Source: Pelargonium cotyledonis
Taxonomy: Eukaryota > Streptophyta > Magnoliopsida > Geraniales > Geraniaceae
DNA: 24,438 nucleotides
Assembly (NCBI GenBank): GCA_036897625.1
Contig: JAYMTA010000764.1
Location: 1 to 24,438 of the forward strand
Direction: 5' to 3'
In this document: in pieces, positions 1 through 9,699 of the stretch
How positions within the stretch are numbered: the stretch's first letter is position 1
Layout of the letters: every line of letters begins with the position of its first letter
Position numbers and translations under genes: made by a program
The notes under the pieces: model-generated
Databases searched by the model: none
What the model saw: the letters and a program-made list of their open reading frames with translations, nothing else
What the model was told of the DNA's origin: nothing

Positions 1-25
1 TATAATAATAATAATAATAATAATT
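1..25. repeat. (TAA)n microsatellite
   Basis: About eight TAA units open the window, so the true left edge of the tract is not visible. Confidence 0.9.
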
Positions 26-170
26 TAACGACGTCACTTTAGTTTGACGGTTTCAATCTGCCAATTTAACGGAATGAACTAAATTGTGACGGTTTTGGAA
101 CTACTCTAAACTCATTTAAACCACATACTTTAACTTTGAACTAAATCAAAAAACTTAATACTACTAAACT
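26..170. mobile_element. Possible DNA-transposon terminal sequence
   Basis: This stretch has TTTAACGG and TTTGACGG words and phrases such as ACTTTAACTTTGAACTAAAT. Such words are common in long inverted ends of plant Mutator-like elements. Only one end could lie in the window, and no partner or target duplication can be seen. The call rests on composition and is weak. Confidence 0.25.
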
Positions 171-321
171 GAAATTATTTGGATAGTACATGAATTATTT
201 TGAACCTTATTCATTTTTACAAGTATTTTCAATCTTTTTATTTCCCATGAGAAATTTTTTTCAAAAATAACATCCAAACAAAAAAAAAAGACTAACTATA
301 TAAGAAATTATCTCAATATTT

Positions 322-470
322 ATAACCAAGCGCGTGGATCAACTGGTAATGAGCTGTTTTAACTTAACCTGAACTCTCGAGTTCGAGTTCTAGGGAATGA
401 AGTTGCATTAAAACTTGGTATCGCGAGTTTGCAGGGCCGCTCAGAACCTCAAAAAATAATATGCAAATTG
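322..470 (+). mobile_element. tRNA-derived SINE remnant, copy A
   Basis: A box-A-like TGGATCAACTGG lies near 335 and a box-B-like GTTCGAGTT near 382. This is the usual layout of the internal RNA polymerase III promoter of a tRNA-derived SINE. The copy at 11813-11960 has the same order: a GATCAA(T/C)TGGTAATGAG head, a box B, then GTTG(C/T)ATTAAAA. The 3' halves differ. No clear target duplication was found, so the ends are approximate. Confidence 0.5.
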
Positions 471-479
471 GCTCTAAAA

Positions 480-1705
480 AAACTAAACAGTTTCAGAAGT
501 GATGAATAGTATACCCAAATAAAAATGAATAAGAAATGAAACAATTTAAGAAGGTGATGAGAGTGATGACAAAGTTGCATTTTATATTTCTTTCAAAACT
601 AAATATTGAATTCCTAGTTGAGTTGTAAAAAAGTAAATAATTTGCATTTGGCATGCTCCAACTCCACCACAAGCAAGACTACATTAAAGAAATGAAAAAG
701 AAGAAGAAAATTAGGCCTGCTGCACTACAAGTAGAAACAACATAGATAGAATACAATGGCTCCATTTAAAATCATGATTCCATTTGTGTTTAACTTAGAA
801 ATACAATTCCGGTTGGCCCAAAAATATTGACTGCTCCAATATTTAAACTTTTTCTAAAAATACAAAAGTTAATAACGAGACAAATACACAGCTGGGGGCT
901 TAAAAATTAGACTAGTCAAAAAAGTCCACAAAATTTTGAAAACTTATTTATTTTGTGTACTACTCAGTTTACAGACCAATACGAAAATAAAAAATTGACA
1001 ATATCAAACTGAGTCACAATGACTAAAACAATTAGAATAATCAAAACCAAAGGCATTGGAATCCTCACCATCACCTTGAATTATCAAGTTACAGGCGCTC
1101 GAATCCTCCCCTATAGCCTAAAAAGCATAAACAATTGACAACTGTTGCAATTAGAGTTCAACACGACCACGTGGATAGTTTTTCCAACGACCCATCACAA
1201 CCATCGGGTCTACCATCTAATTTGACAATAAATTCGAAGGCTGATGGTCAAACCACCACCTTCCTAGTCACTTTCTCATTCTCTGCAACCACCTCCTGTT
1301 ACCTTATGCACAAACCAATAAAAATATCTACCACGAATCTACGCAGCACAACAAACAATCCTAACAACCCAAAACTTGCTATCAAAACAAGACTCGCTAT
1401 CTTAACTAGAAATACCGCAATTTGCTATGTGCTAATTTAAAAGATTGCCGCTGCTTTAAAAAACAAAAGTAGCCGTAGCTGAACAAAATTCCTAGCCGGG
1501 TCTCAAAATAGTAGGGAAAAGGAGATAGGTTCCATAGATTTGAATAACATGGCTTAAACATAAACAATCTAAACTAAATAATAACTGAAAATATGAGTTT
1601 TTGATATAAGAAAATGAGGCCCAAGTCCAGTTCATCTAATGGCCCAACTTTTTACAACCCATGACTATGTAAGCCCTTATAAAATGAAACTGACATTCAA
1701 ATTCA
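480..1705. other. Gene-free AT-rich DNA
   Basis: No coding region, RNA gene or bounded repeat could be supported here. The only longer open frame, 1135-1440 on the plus strand, has no recognisable domain and a composition like the AT-rich DNA around it. It is treated as chance. Confidence 0.6.
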
Positions 1706-2827
1706 TATTTTGTACGAGACAAGCACTTTTTAGTAACATCAATTTTGATCAAATATACAAATAGGTCACTTTTGACAAATTTTGTACAAATAGGTGCATG
1801 AACTTTCAATTTTAAACAAACAAGTCAAAATCACTAACGGTGTTAACTTTTTCCGTTAAATATAATTATGTAATAGTTTATTTCTCGTTTTTAAGATGTC
1901 GAGCATGACATGGACATTGATGATATGTCACATTTATGCGCAAAATATTAAAATAATTTTATGAGTCATGTTAGTTAGTTAGTTAGTTATTAAAAATCAT
2001 TTTTTTATCTCTCCGCTCCCAAATTCCTCCCTACGATTTCTTCGTCTTCTTTTTGTATGCATTTTTTTCCTCAAAAAGTAATATAACAAGTCCTGATAAA
2101 TGTATAATTTATATGAAAGATTAGTTCAAAAATTATGGAAATTGTCTCTAATTGCTATAGAAGCTAAACGGTTGCAGAAGTTCTCTAAATAATCATTGAG
2201 CTCAATCAGGTAGCTTTGTAACTAATTAATTAAGAAGTTTAGGGTGAGACGAGTTATAAACTTGGATGTAAATGTGACAATTCAGATTTTGGATAAAAAC
2301 ATATTAACCCGGACGAATCTTAGCTGAAAGAGTTTCAAATCGGATCAGATTGGTTAAAGTTTATCTTTTTAGTGTAAATGAGTAAATTTATCCGATTCGA
2401 TTCAAAAATGATCAAATTAAATGGGATTGGATCATATTTTTTCCAAATTAAATTTTTGTTTCTCGCTAATTTGGATCCAAATTGACAACGCGATCTGAAT
2501 TAAATCATTGAGCGACATACTATAAAAAAAAGTAATTGGAACGGAGAGAAAAAAAAATTTAGATCAATAATCAATTGAAAAATGGCGTTAAATTTGTTTA
2601 TTTATTTTCAAAAGTGACATGTTATCGCAGTTACAAACGTTTTGTTTCACGTTGTAAAAAAACAGTCACAATTTCTAACGAAAAAAGTTAACACCGTTAG
2701 TGCATTTGACTTAAATGTTCAAAATTGAAAGTTCATGCACTTATTTGCACAAAGTTTGTCAAAAATGACGTGTTTGTACATTTAATGAAAGTTCATGCAC
2801 CTAAAAGGTGCTTGTCTCTATTTTGTA
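1706..2827. mobile_element. Non-autonomous Mutator-like element (MULE) with 9-bp target duplication
   Basis: The 9-bp direct repeat TATTTTGTA (1706-1714 and 2819-2827) flanks a 1.1-kb segment. The segment starts (C)GAGACAAGCAC and ends GTGCTTGTCTC, an exact inverted pair. The inverted similarity runs inward for about 140 bp on each side (about 1715-1860 and 2675-2818), with shared blocks such as GTGCATGAACTTTCAATTTT and CTAACGGTGTTAACTTTTT. A 9-bp target duplication with long inverted ends is the mark of Mutator-like transposons. The interior is AT-rich, has no transposase-like frame and holds a GTTA microsatellite (1970-1991), so it could not move by itself. The copy is old: the arms differ by several substitutions and small indels. 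Confidence 0.85.
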
Positions 2828-2877
2828 TCAAACCATGCTTTAAAGCAATGGTGACAAACACAATCCCTGGAGCTATG

Positions 2878-2988
2878 TGTTGAGAATGATGAAGCAAAAT
2901 CCTATTTTGTTATTCCATAATTAGTGTGTTGATTTGATTCTCTGATTCATAAGCTTAATTGTAGGCTAAAACATGTATAACAGAGCAT
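2878..2988 (+). repeat. 5' LTR remnant of first copia element
   Basis: This stretch matches 6330-6490 closely, sharing for example TAGTGTGTTGATTTGATTCT and GCTTAATTGTAGGCTAAA. It lacks an 8-bp piece near 2904 and the region between two AACATGTATAACAG repeats that the 3' copy keeps. Similarity ends after GTATAACAG near 2988, where the LTR has been cut off. Confidence 0.8.
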
Positions 2989-3079
2989 TTGGTCCATGTT
3001 TTATGCTTTCCTCCTAAACATAAAGTCTGATGACTCCACTTCTTATTAGAGTTGCAGATTCATAATAACCTGTACTCAA

Positions 3080-3194
3080 TTCTTCATAACTTTTGCTTCC
3101 GAAAATTCAATGAAAAATGCCATAGAAGCAATGAATAGCCGGAATCTCGGCGGTCGAAACATCACCGTTGAAGAAGCTTATTCTTGCTGTGGTG
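3080..3194 (+). pseudogene. RRM fragment of a glycine-rich RNA-binding protein
   Basis: Read from 3086, the frame gives ITFASENSMKNAIEAMN, then LGGRNITVEEA, ending in CCGG. This matches the second half of an RNA-recognition motif (strand 3, helix 2, strand 4) of plant GRP7/GRP8-type proteins. Those have VTF..E..M..AIE.MNG..L.GR.ITVNEA followed by a glycine-rich tail. Nothing before FITF (RNP2 and the first half of RNP1) and nothing of the glycine-rich tail remains. The fragment runs without a stop into the copia protease frame at 3195. It lies exactly where gag should be, between the truncated LTR and protease. It is a gene scrap, not a working gene. Confidence 0.7.
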
Positions 3195-3640
3195 GTATAC
3201 CTTCAGTTCAAATGCCGAATGGAGAGACGGCAAATGTGACAGCTATGGGTGAAGTAAATCTTGACACAAAACTAACCCTTAAGCATGTTCTAACGGTCCC
3301 AAAATTTCAATTCAATTTAATGTATGTAAGCAAGTTGACGAGAAATCTTAATTGTGCACTACTTTTTTATCCGAATTTTTGTGTGATACATGATTTGCCT
3401 TCGAGGAAGCTGATTGGGACAGGTAAAATGCGCAATGGACTTTATTACCTAGAGCCTAGAAAAAGCGGGGAAGGCATTGATGGCAAAGCGACGAGAACCT
3501 ATTGGGTTATGACATCGCCGATTGAGTCATCTTCCATATAACCGTTTGTCTTTAATTTCATACCTATCCACTATCACTGTTGGGCATGAAGAATCGTTCT
3601 GCAATGCATGTAATAAGGCAAGACAAACTTGACTTTCTTT
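3195..3640 (+). pseudogene. copia protease tail and GAG-pre-integrase region (broken)
   Basis: The frame has VQMPNGETANVTAMGEV and then LKHVLTVPKFQFNLMYVSKL, the usual C-terminal half of copia protease. After it come IGTGKMRNGLYYL and, past a stop at 3541, a CNACNKARQT stretch like the pre-integrase zinc motif. The catalytic D-S/T-G of protease lies in the missing part. Stops and a frame change separate it from integrase. Confidence 0.75.
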
Positions 3641-4215
3641 TCCACTTCATATTGATAAAACCTTGCATGTTTTTGAGTTAGTACATTGTGGCATTTGGGG
3701 ACCCTATCGCACACCTTCATTTTCTGGATGCCATTATTTTTTGACAATAATAGAGGATTTCAACCGGGCTACTTGGGTATTCTTAATGAAGTATAAATCT
3801 GAGACTCCAACATACTTGTTGCAATTTTTCCATTGGGTTTCCACACAATTCGGTTCACAAGTTTGCATGTTGAGAACAGATGGAGGATTGGAATTCAACC
3901 ACCATGAACTTCTGAACTATTATTTTCTCCATGGTGTAGAGCGGCAAGCGAGTTGTAGTGGGACAGCTCAACTGAATGGCGTGGTTGAAAGAAAGCACCG
4001 TCATCTTTTAGAAATTGCGCGAGCATTTCGATTTCAAGCAAGTCTGCCTATTTAGTTTTGGGGGGAGTATGCTTTGACAACAACATATTTGATCAATAGA
4101 ACCCCCTTATCTGTATTCCACAACAAAACGCCATTTGAGGTCTTACTTGGAAGGCAGCCAACCTATGCTCACTTGCGATGCTTTGGATGTTTATGTTATG
4201 CCCATCAATAGACTA
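3641..4215 (+). pseudogene. copia integrase core (broken)
   Basis: Recognisable pieces are LVHCGIWGPY, YFLTIIEDFNRATWVFLM, LRTDGGLEF and NGVVERKHRHLLEIA, the rve integrase core. In the D,D-35-E triad the first aspartate has become glycine (GGC at 3690-3692, where copia has VHxDIWGP). The second aspartate and the glutamate remain. A stop follows at about 4053, and the next part ([20 protein letters not shown]) continues in the same region after it. Integrase activity is excluded. Confidence 0.85.
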
Positions 4216-4789
4216 ATGATAAGTTTGCACCCAGATCACAATCCGGTATTTTCGCTGACTATCCACATGGACAAAAGGGCTATAGGGTATATGATCTTGA
4301 GACGTTCAGTTTTATGAAGATGTTTTTCTGTTCGCCCAACCTTTGGAAGATACTGAATCAAGACAACCTCATGTCACAGAATCATTCATTAACTATACCA
4401 TTGATCAAATTGTTTCTCATGCGACAACTATTTCAACCAATTCAGAAGCTCCAAGTGACCCCTCAACATTTCCAATTCATGAAGAAACCTCTAATAATCT
4501 TTCAGAAGGGCATTCTCACACAGAGCAAATAGAAGAGAATTGGGATAACATCTTGCAAACATCTCAGAGCAGGAGTATGCCATCTATGCGACGTCAGCGA
4601 TAGAGAACTTTATCGAAAACGTTGACAAGCTTTGATTATAATTTCCACCTTCCCTCGCTCCATCTGGCTCAGATGCACATTCTTCCCACCCTTCGGCTAA
4701 CTCAACGGTATATCCCATTCTCACACAATCTCTTACAAAAGATTTTCTTCTACTCATACTGCCTTTTTAGCGGCCATCTCCTCTATGGA

Positions 4790-5640
4790 TGAGACTAAAA
4801 CCTTTTCTCAGGCTGTCAAGATTGCACATTGGAGAGATGTGATGACCAAAGAGATTTCTTCTTTAGAAGCTAATAACACATGGAGTCTCACTACTCTACT
4901 GCCTGGAAAATGAGCAATTGACTCCAAATGGTAATACAAAATCAAGTACCGACCGGATGGAAGTATTGAACGATACAAGGCTCGCTTGGTAGCTAAAGGA
5001 TTCACCCTAATTGAAGGTATAGATTTTACCGAAACATTTGCACCAGTTGTTAAAATGGTCACATCCATCAAGAATTGGCCTATTCATCAATTGGATGTCA
5101 ATAACGCTTTCCTACATTGGAGATTTACATGAAGAAGTATACATGAAAATCCCGCAAGGGTTTTCCAAACATGGGGAGAATAGTGTTTACCGACTGTGTA
5201 AATCCTTATAGGGATTAAAATAAGCCTCTCGCAATTGGTTTTCCAAGTTTATTAACTCATTGCTCACAATTGGATTTCAACATTCTGCTGCTGATCACTC
5301 ATTGTTCGTATTCTCGAGGCCTAAATTATTCATTGCTGTCTTGATTTATGTGGATGACATCATTATCACAGGTACTGTAAATGATCATATTGAACGAGTA
5401 CAACGCTATTTGGATGAAAAGTTTCGCATCAAGGACCTGGGCAAGATGAAATATTTATTGGGCATTGAGGTAGCTCGTTCTCCAATTGGTATATTTCTCA
5501 GTCAACGAAAATATGCTCTCGGTATGCTTGCTAATAGTGGACTCACTGGATGCAAGCCTGCATCATTTCCTATCGAGCAACAACATCGACTCTCTCCTGA
5601 TACATGACCTCATTGCTCCGACGTCAATCAATACAAACGT
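4790..5640 (+). pseudogene. copia reverse transcriptase (broken)
   Basis: Pieces in order are [40 protein letters not shown], then a frameshift, VYMKIPQGF, NWFSKFINS and LIYVDDIIITG. The YVDD catalytic box is intact at 5347-5358. LGKMKYLLGIEVARS and FLSQRKYALGML follow. Part of the palm between ETFAPV and NNAFLH is deleted, and stops occur near 4911, 4933, 5212 and 5220. The interval 4216-4790, between integrase and this domain, is poorly conserved linker. Confidence 0.85.
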
Positions 5641-6309
5641 TTAGTTGGTCGCTTGCTTTATCTCACTATTACACGCCCAGATATTAGTTATGTAGTTCAT
5701 ATATTGAGTCAGTTCATGTATCCCCCCCCACCCCGACAACCACATTTAAATATTGCACTACGTGTATTGCGCTACATCAAGAGTTACCCGGGTAAGGGAA
5801 TTCTTCTTCTATCCAATAGTTCATTGATATTGCGAGCATATTGCAATGCTGATTGGGGTGGTTGCCCTACCACTCGACGGTCTACAACCGGGTACGTCAT
5901 TTTTCTTGGTTCCTCCCCAATTATGTGGCGATCCAAGAAACAATCAGGTGTTTCATGTTCCAGTGCTGAGGCTGAGTATTGATTGATGAATGCTACGAGT
6001 AAAGAAATTTTTTGGCTTCGACAATTTTTGTATGACTTACAAGTCCCTTAGAATGAACCAGTCCTATTGCTTTGTGATAATCAAGCCGCTATCCATATTG
6101 CTTCCAATCCAGTTTTTCACGAGCAAACCAAACACATCGAGATCGATTACCACTTTGTTCACGATAAGCTACATGCCTCTATTCTTGTACCTCGCCCCAT
6201 CTGGAGCAAATACCAGCTAGCCAACATCTTCACTAAATCTCTTGGACGTGATCATTTTCATGAGTTATTGAACAAGTTGGGCATGACCGATCTCTATGCA
6301 CCAACTTGA
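5641..6309 (+). pseudogene. copia RNase H (broken)
   Basis: This region reads VGRLLYLTITRPDISYVV, YCNADWGGCPTTRRSTTGY, then SSAEAEY followed by a stop (5983). After it come [40 protein letters not shown] and a stop at 6307. These are the copia RNase H landmarks. Two internal stops interrupt them, at 5981-5983 and about 6051. Confidence 0.85.
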
Positions 6310-6329
6310 GGGGGAGTCTTGAGGGGGAG

Positions 6330-6540
6330 TATTGAGAATGATGGAGCAAAATCTTGCTTTCCTATTTTGTTATTCTATCATTAGTGTGTTGATTTGATTC
6401 TCTGATTCATAGGCTTAATTGTAGGCTAAACATGTGTGTATAACATGTATATATTTATGTAATAGCTAGTGAGCAAACATGTATAACAGATTATTCTTCC
6501 ATCTTTCTTTCAATTCAATTTTCTAATTCTTTACTATGTG
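6330..6540 (+). repeat. 3' LTR of first copia element (3' end lost)
   Basis: It starts right after GAGGGGGAG and pairs with 2878-2988. It carries an extra internal stretch with two copies of AACATGTATAACA that flank ATGTAATAGCTAG. It runs directly into coding sequence of another copia element near 6541, with no visible terminal CA and no target duplication, so its end is lost or interrupted. Confidence 0.75.
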
Positions 6541-8165
6541 AAGGTTGTGTACATGGAAAGCAATCAAGAAAACTTTTCTCCATTGGTCAAGCCTGGAGAG
6601 TAACAAAGACTCTTGAATTGGTGCATGTTGATCTTTGTGGACTAATGCAAACTAAATCAATGAGAGGTACCATTTCTTTTTGCTATTTACTAATTGATTT
6701 CACAATAATGAGTTGGGTGTACTTTTAGGAAACAAAAGTTGAGGCATTTCTTAATTTTATTTAGTTTAAAGCACTTACGAAGAACCAAACCAATTTGAAA
6801 CTTAAGGTGTTGGGGACTGATACTGGAGGGAAGTTTACCTCAAAGCAGTTTAATGGTTTTTGTGAGCATGGAATCAAGAAAGAGCTAACAGCTCCCTATA
6901 CAACTGAGTAGAATAGTGTTGCTGAAAGTAATAATATAATTGTGATGGAGATGGCTAAAGCATGTTGAGGGAAAAAGCTATTCCACATCAATTTTGGGCT
7001 GAGGCAGTGACAACTATAGTCTATTTTCTCAACATTTTTCCCTCAAGAAAATTCCAAAATTTGACACCATATGAGGCTTGACATCACAAGAAACCTAATG
7101 TAAGTCATTTAAGGGTGTTTTTTTTGTTGTATAAGTGGTTGAGGTCTCGAGTTCGAGCCTCCTTGTCGACGATATGGGGTAGGATTTGTGGGGTGGGGTT
7201 TTGGGTGGCACTCCCTTTGGGGAGTGAGAAACATTGTTACTTCGAGTATGATGTCCCGTTGCTTATAAATTAAAAAAAAACTTTTGTTTTAGTTGATTAT
7301 CATGCTAGGAGAAAGTTAGATGATAAGTCAAACGAATGTATTTTTATTGGTTATTTTGTAGAGAGCAAATCTTACAAATTGTATAACTCTATAACATAAA
7401 AATTTGTAGTGAGTAAAAATGCAGTGTTTGATGAGCACAATAGGTGGGAGTGGGAGGAAATGGAGTAACCTGAGCTTGAAGTTTTTGATCCTCAAGAAGA
7501 AAATGGAGGACAGATTATAGAAAGAGAAGAAGATCAATCTTTTCCTAATAGAGCACCTAGGGCTACCTCACCTATCTCACAAACAACTCTAATTTCTGAC
7601 AACAATCAAGTAGAAGAAGAAGTTGGCAGTGGCAGTTCAAACGGTTTCTCTTCAAGACCTCGAAAGTTCAAGTCCTAAAAAGACATATATGATACTATTG
7701 GTTTTGCTATGTTAACAATAAAACTAACATGTTTTGATGAATTTGTTGTCCAAGTTGAAGAATGGAGATATAAAATGCAGCAGAAGATTCAGTTAATAAA
7801 GAAGAATGAGACTTGGACTCTAGTGAACCTTCTAGAAGGGAAGTTAGCAATTGGAACCAAATGGGTCTATAAAGTCAAGTGTAGAGCAAGTGGAGAGGTG
7901 ATCAAACATAAGGTCAGACTAGTTGTCAAGGGGTATGTTCAACAATATGGTGTGGACTATGAAGAAACCTTTGCACCAGTGGCAAGGTTTGAAACTGTGA
8001 GACTGTTTCTTGCAGTAGCAGCATAAAGTATGGGTGGAGAGTTCACCAATTTGATGTGAAGTTTGCTTTCCTAAATCAAAAGTTGGAAGAAGAGGTGTAT
8101 GTCAAGCAACATAAGAGGTTTGTGGTAGATGAAGAAAAAGACCAGAACTTTGAGTTTCATAAAGA
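6541..8165 (+). mobile_element. Second Ty1/copia fragment, different lineage
   Basis: Integrase pieces LELVHVDLCG, LGTDTGGKFTSKQF and SVAESNNIIVMEMAKA keep all three catalytic positions but have in-frame stops. Later come KLDDKSNECIFIGY and the reverse-transcriptase start at 7709-8026 (NETWTLVNL, IGTKWVYKVK, YEETFAPVARFETVRL). After a frameshift, HQFDVKFAFLN and LEEEVYVKQ follow. The copy ends near 8165, before YVDD. Its residues differ clearly from those of the first element, so it is not a duplicate. No LTRs were found. A SINE interrupts it at 7129-7281. Confidence 0.85.
7122..7288 (+). mobile_element. SINE inserted in the second copia fragment
   Basis: The copia frame breaks after HLRVF near 7120 and resumes near 7285 with VLVDYHARRKLDDK. 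The inserted 150 bp has a box-A-like TTGTATAAGTGG (7127-7138), a perfect box B GTTCGAGCC (7151-7159) and an A9 tail (7272-7280). The flanks share TTTTGTT (7122-7128 and 7282-7288), a short likely target duplication. The box spacing is shorter than in a tRNA, so the head is probably partly deleted. Confidence 0.65.
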
Positions 8166-8440
8166 CCTTGCTTAATTAGTTGAATTATACCTTTCCACTC
8201 ATGATTTTGAATATTGTGCTTGTTTATCATTTACTTCATTTTGATCTTGCTTAATCCACTTTTGATTTCTATTTGCATTTATTTACATTTGATTTTTAGA
8301 GTTTAAGCATATAAGTCCTAACTAGCTCAATTGTTGTAATCCCTGAGAAATCGACAACCCGAAACCTAATATGTTCCCACTATTACGTGACACAATTTGT
8401 ATACTTGCAAATTAGGTGTCAGGCGCCCCCCAACTCGTAC
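8166..8440 (+). mobile_element. Possible gypsy LTR-end remnant
   Basis: The stretch GTTGTAATCCCTGAG..CGACAACC..GTGACACAATTTGTATACTTGCAAATT, then GGCGCCCCCC, resembles the 3' end of some Ty3/gypsy LTRs. In those, ACAATT(C/T)GT.CACTTGC precedes a TGGCGCCGTTGCC leader. There is no partner LTR and no gypsy coding domain. The call is tentative. Confidence 0.3.
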
Positions 8441-8566
8441 GCGTCGGAGGAAGATGAAGACGAATGATCGCGATCTTCAAGGGAGCTTCCGCATGTGAAT
8501 CAACTCCATTCCCTCTTATATCTCCATCTCTCTCAGCAGAAGAGCTTCCTTGGAGGTGATTTCTAA

Positions 8567-8873
8567 TATTCTGATAGCCAAACAGAAACGCATAGCTTCC
8601 TCGACGACCATGCAATTGTTGGGTTTCAAGCTTTCTCGACCAACTCTGACTCAGAGGTCGATGTCGACTCGGCCTCGATTCTCAGGGACAACCGGCTCAC
8701 CGACTTCGCAACTCACTCGTTCGACTGGTCGAGGAACAAGTTGGGGTTCAGTATCGGTGGTGCTCTCTCACTCGGTGTGACTCAGATTCAAAGCACTCAA
8801 ATAAACAACACTAACATGAACAACAATGTAAACATCAACATATTTTGTATGTCATCGATCTTTTTTTATAAAT
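8567..8873 (+). pseudogene. Unrecognised open frame, possible exon fragment
   Basis: Frame 2 is open from a stop at 8564 to about 8873. It reads HSFLDDHAIVGFQAFSTNSD, SEVDVDSASILRDNRL, FATHSFDWSRNKLGF and then an Asn-rich tail, NNTNMNNN. It is GC-richer than its flanks, has an acidic Ser/Asp patch and reads like real protein. No family was recognised. The upstream stretch 8466-8561 is open from ATG in another frame and ends near an AG/GTGATT donor-like site. A dead exon or a transposon-captured gene piece are both possible. Confidence 0.3.
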
Positions 8874-9091
8874 AAAAGGTCATGGATATTTTATTCAATT
8901 GGATGAGTGAAAATGAAGGAGCAAATTTATTTTCTTTTAAACAAATAAAGTAAGAGTTAGTTAATTGTATGCTAACATGACACATGATCGCTCAGGCCTG
9001 TGATTTAGACACGCCTAACAGTAAAGCATATTGCAGAACAACGTTGACATACATTTGCAATTCCTTTTTCTACGGCCGCTTTAAAGGTGAT

Positions 9092-9160
9092 ATTTTGTAT
9101 ATTGGTAAGGAAGATGTAGCTCCAATTTTGTATATTGGTAAGAAAGATGTAGCTGATCCA
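9092..9160 (+). repeat. In-frame tandem duplication (33 + 36 bp)
   Basis: Two adjacent copies of ATTTTGTATATTGGTAAG(G/A)..GATGTAGCT.. differ by one substitution and one 3-bp insertion. In the frame that is open over 8984-9229 they read ILYIGKEDVAP and ILYIGKKDVADP. The surrounding 8880-9440 holds no recognised gene. Confidence 0.75.
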
Positions 9161-9440
9161 ACTCATATGTTGGTCCATGTAATAACTCAAACTTTGTCTA
9201 ATCTTTTTTCTATTGATACATGCAATTAGTTTTGAGAATAATTATAGACAAATTTGTTTTGTTTATTGTGAAAATGTTCGCCGCAGATAGTACCAGAGAT
9301 GGAGTTAGGAAGAGGCGTGCAGATGTAGTTGCCCCCATTGGACTTTCTTTATATAGGAAATTTATCGTGTATTTTTATCCCTGCTATTTCTAAAAATTTA
9401 TCCCCATTTAAATATTATTATCTTTTTTATATGTCCATTA

Positions 9441-9695
9441 ATTTAAAACATTTTTTTAGGTATTAATCATGAGTTTCCTGAGAGGGCGGCCCGCACTATT
9501 GGCAGTTTGGTACCTTTAAGCTTTTTTACCACATCCACCCAGACTAATCTCATCCGAGGCTTAGTCACAGTTAAAGCTCCTCACCTCTCTCCGTGAGTGT
9601 ATTGAATGAGGATCGAATGCAAAAGTCTTCCCACTCAAGCAACCTGTGTTACCAACTGCGCCACAACCTGTGGATAATTTATATAAAACATTTTT
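9441..9695 (-). mobile_element. tRNA-derived SINE with target duplication
   Basis: On the minus strand the head near 9670-9640 contains TGGCGCAGTTGG, a perfect fit to tRNA box A (TRGYNNARNNGG). About 35 bp further on is ATTCGATCC, one base off box B. The body ends in an A-rich run, seen as T7 at 9451-9457 on the plus strand. Flanks ATTTAAAACATTTTT (9441-9455) and ATATAAAACATTTTT (9681-9695) form a 15-bp target duplication with one mismatch. This fits LINE-mediated SINE insertion. Confidence 0.8.
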
Positions 9696-9699
9696 ATTT

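Larger units (their letters stand above)
2878..6540 (+). mobile_element. Decayed Ty1/copia LTR retrotransposon (first copy)
   Basis: Domains run in copia order on the plus strand: protease tail, GAG-pre-integrase, integrase, reverse transcriptase, RNase H. LTR remnants lie at both ends, at 2878 (TGTTGAGAATGATG) and 6330 (TATTGAGAATGATG). The 3' LTR follows a purine-rich tract, GAGGGGGAG, which is duplicated (6307-6316 and 6320-6329). The reading frame is broken many times by stops and frameshifts. The gag gene, the start of protease and the primer-binding site are missing. The 5' LTR remnant is much shorter than the 3' one, partly through loss of about 45 bp between two copies of AACATGTATAACAG. 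The element is dead. No lineage within copia is assigned. Confidence 0.9.

Noticed and set aside
1135..1440. Open frame of 101 codons
   Set aside because: No domain, low-complexity Thr/Asn-rich composition and AT-rich context; length is within chance.
3110..3541. Reading the RRM-protease frame as one working gene
   Set aside because: It is two unrelated partial domains inside a dead copia element, lacking the RNP motifs and the protease active site.
4808..5071. Minus-strand open frame
   Set aside because: It is the complement of copia reverse transcriptase, which explains the sequence.
7127..7159. Functional tRNA gene
   Set aside because: Box A and box B are too close and there is no cloverleaf; it is a SINE head.
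7328..7537. Minus-strand open frame
   Set aside because: It is opposite the second copia element and has no domain.
2878..8165. A single long copia element
   Set aside because: The two halves contain duplicate integrase and reverse-transcriptase regions of different sequence, with an LTR between them.
8412..8615. Minus-strand open frame over the GC-rich stretch
   Set aside because: The plus-strand frame at 8567-8873 reads more like protein; neither is proven.
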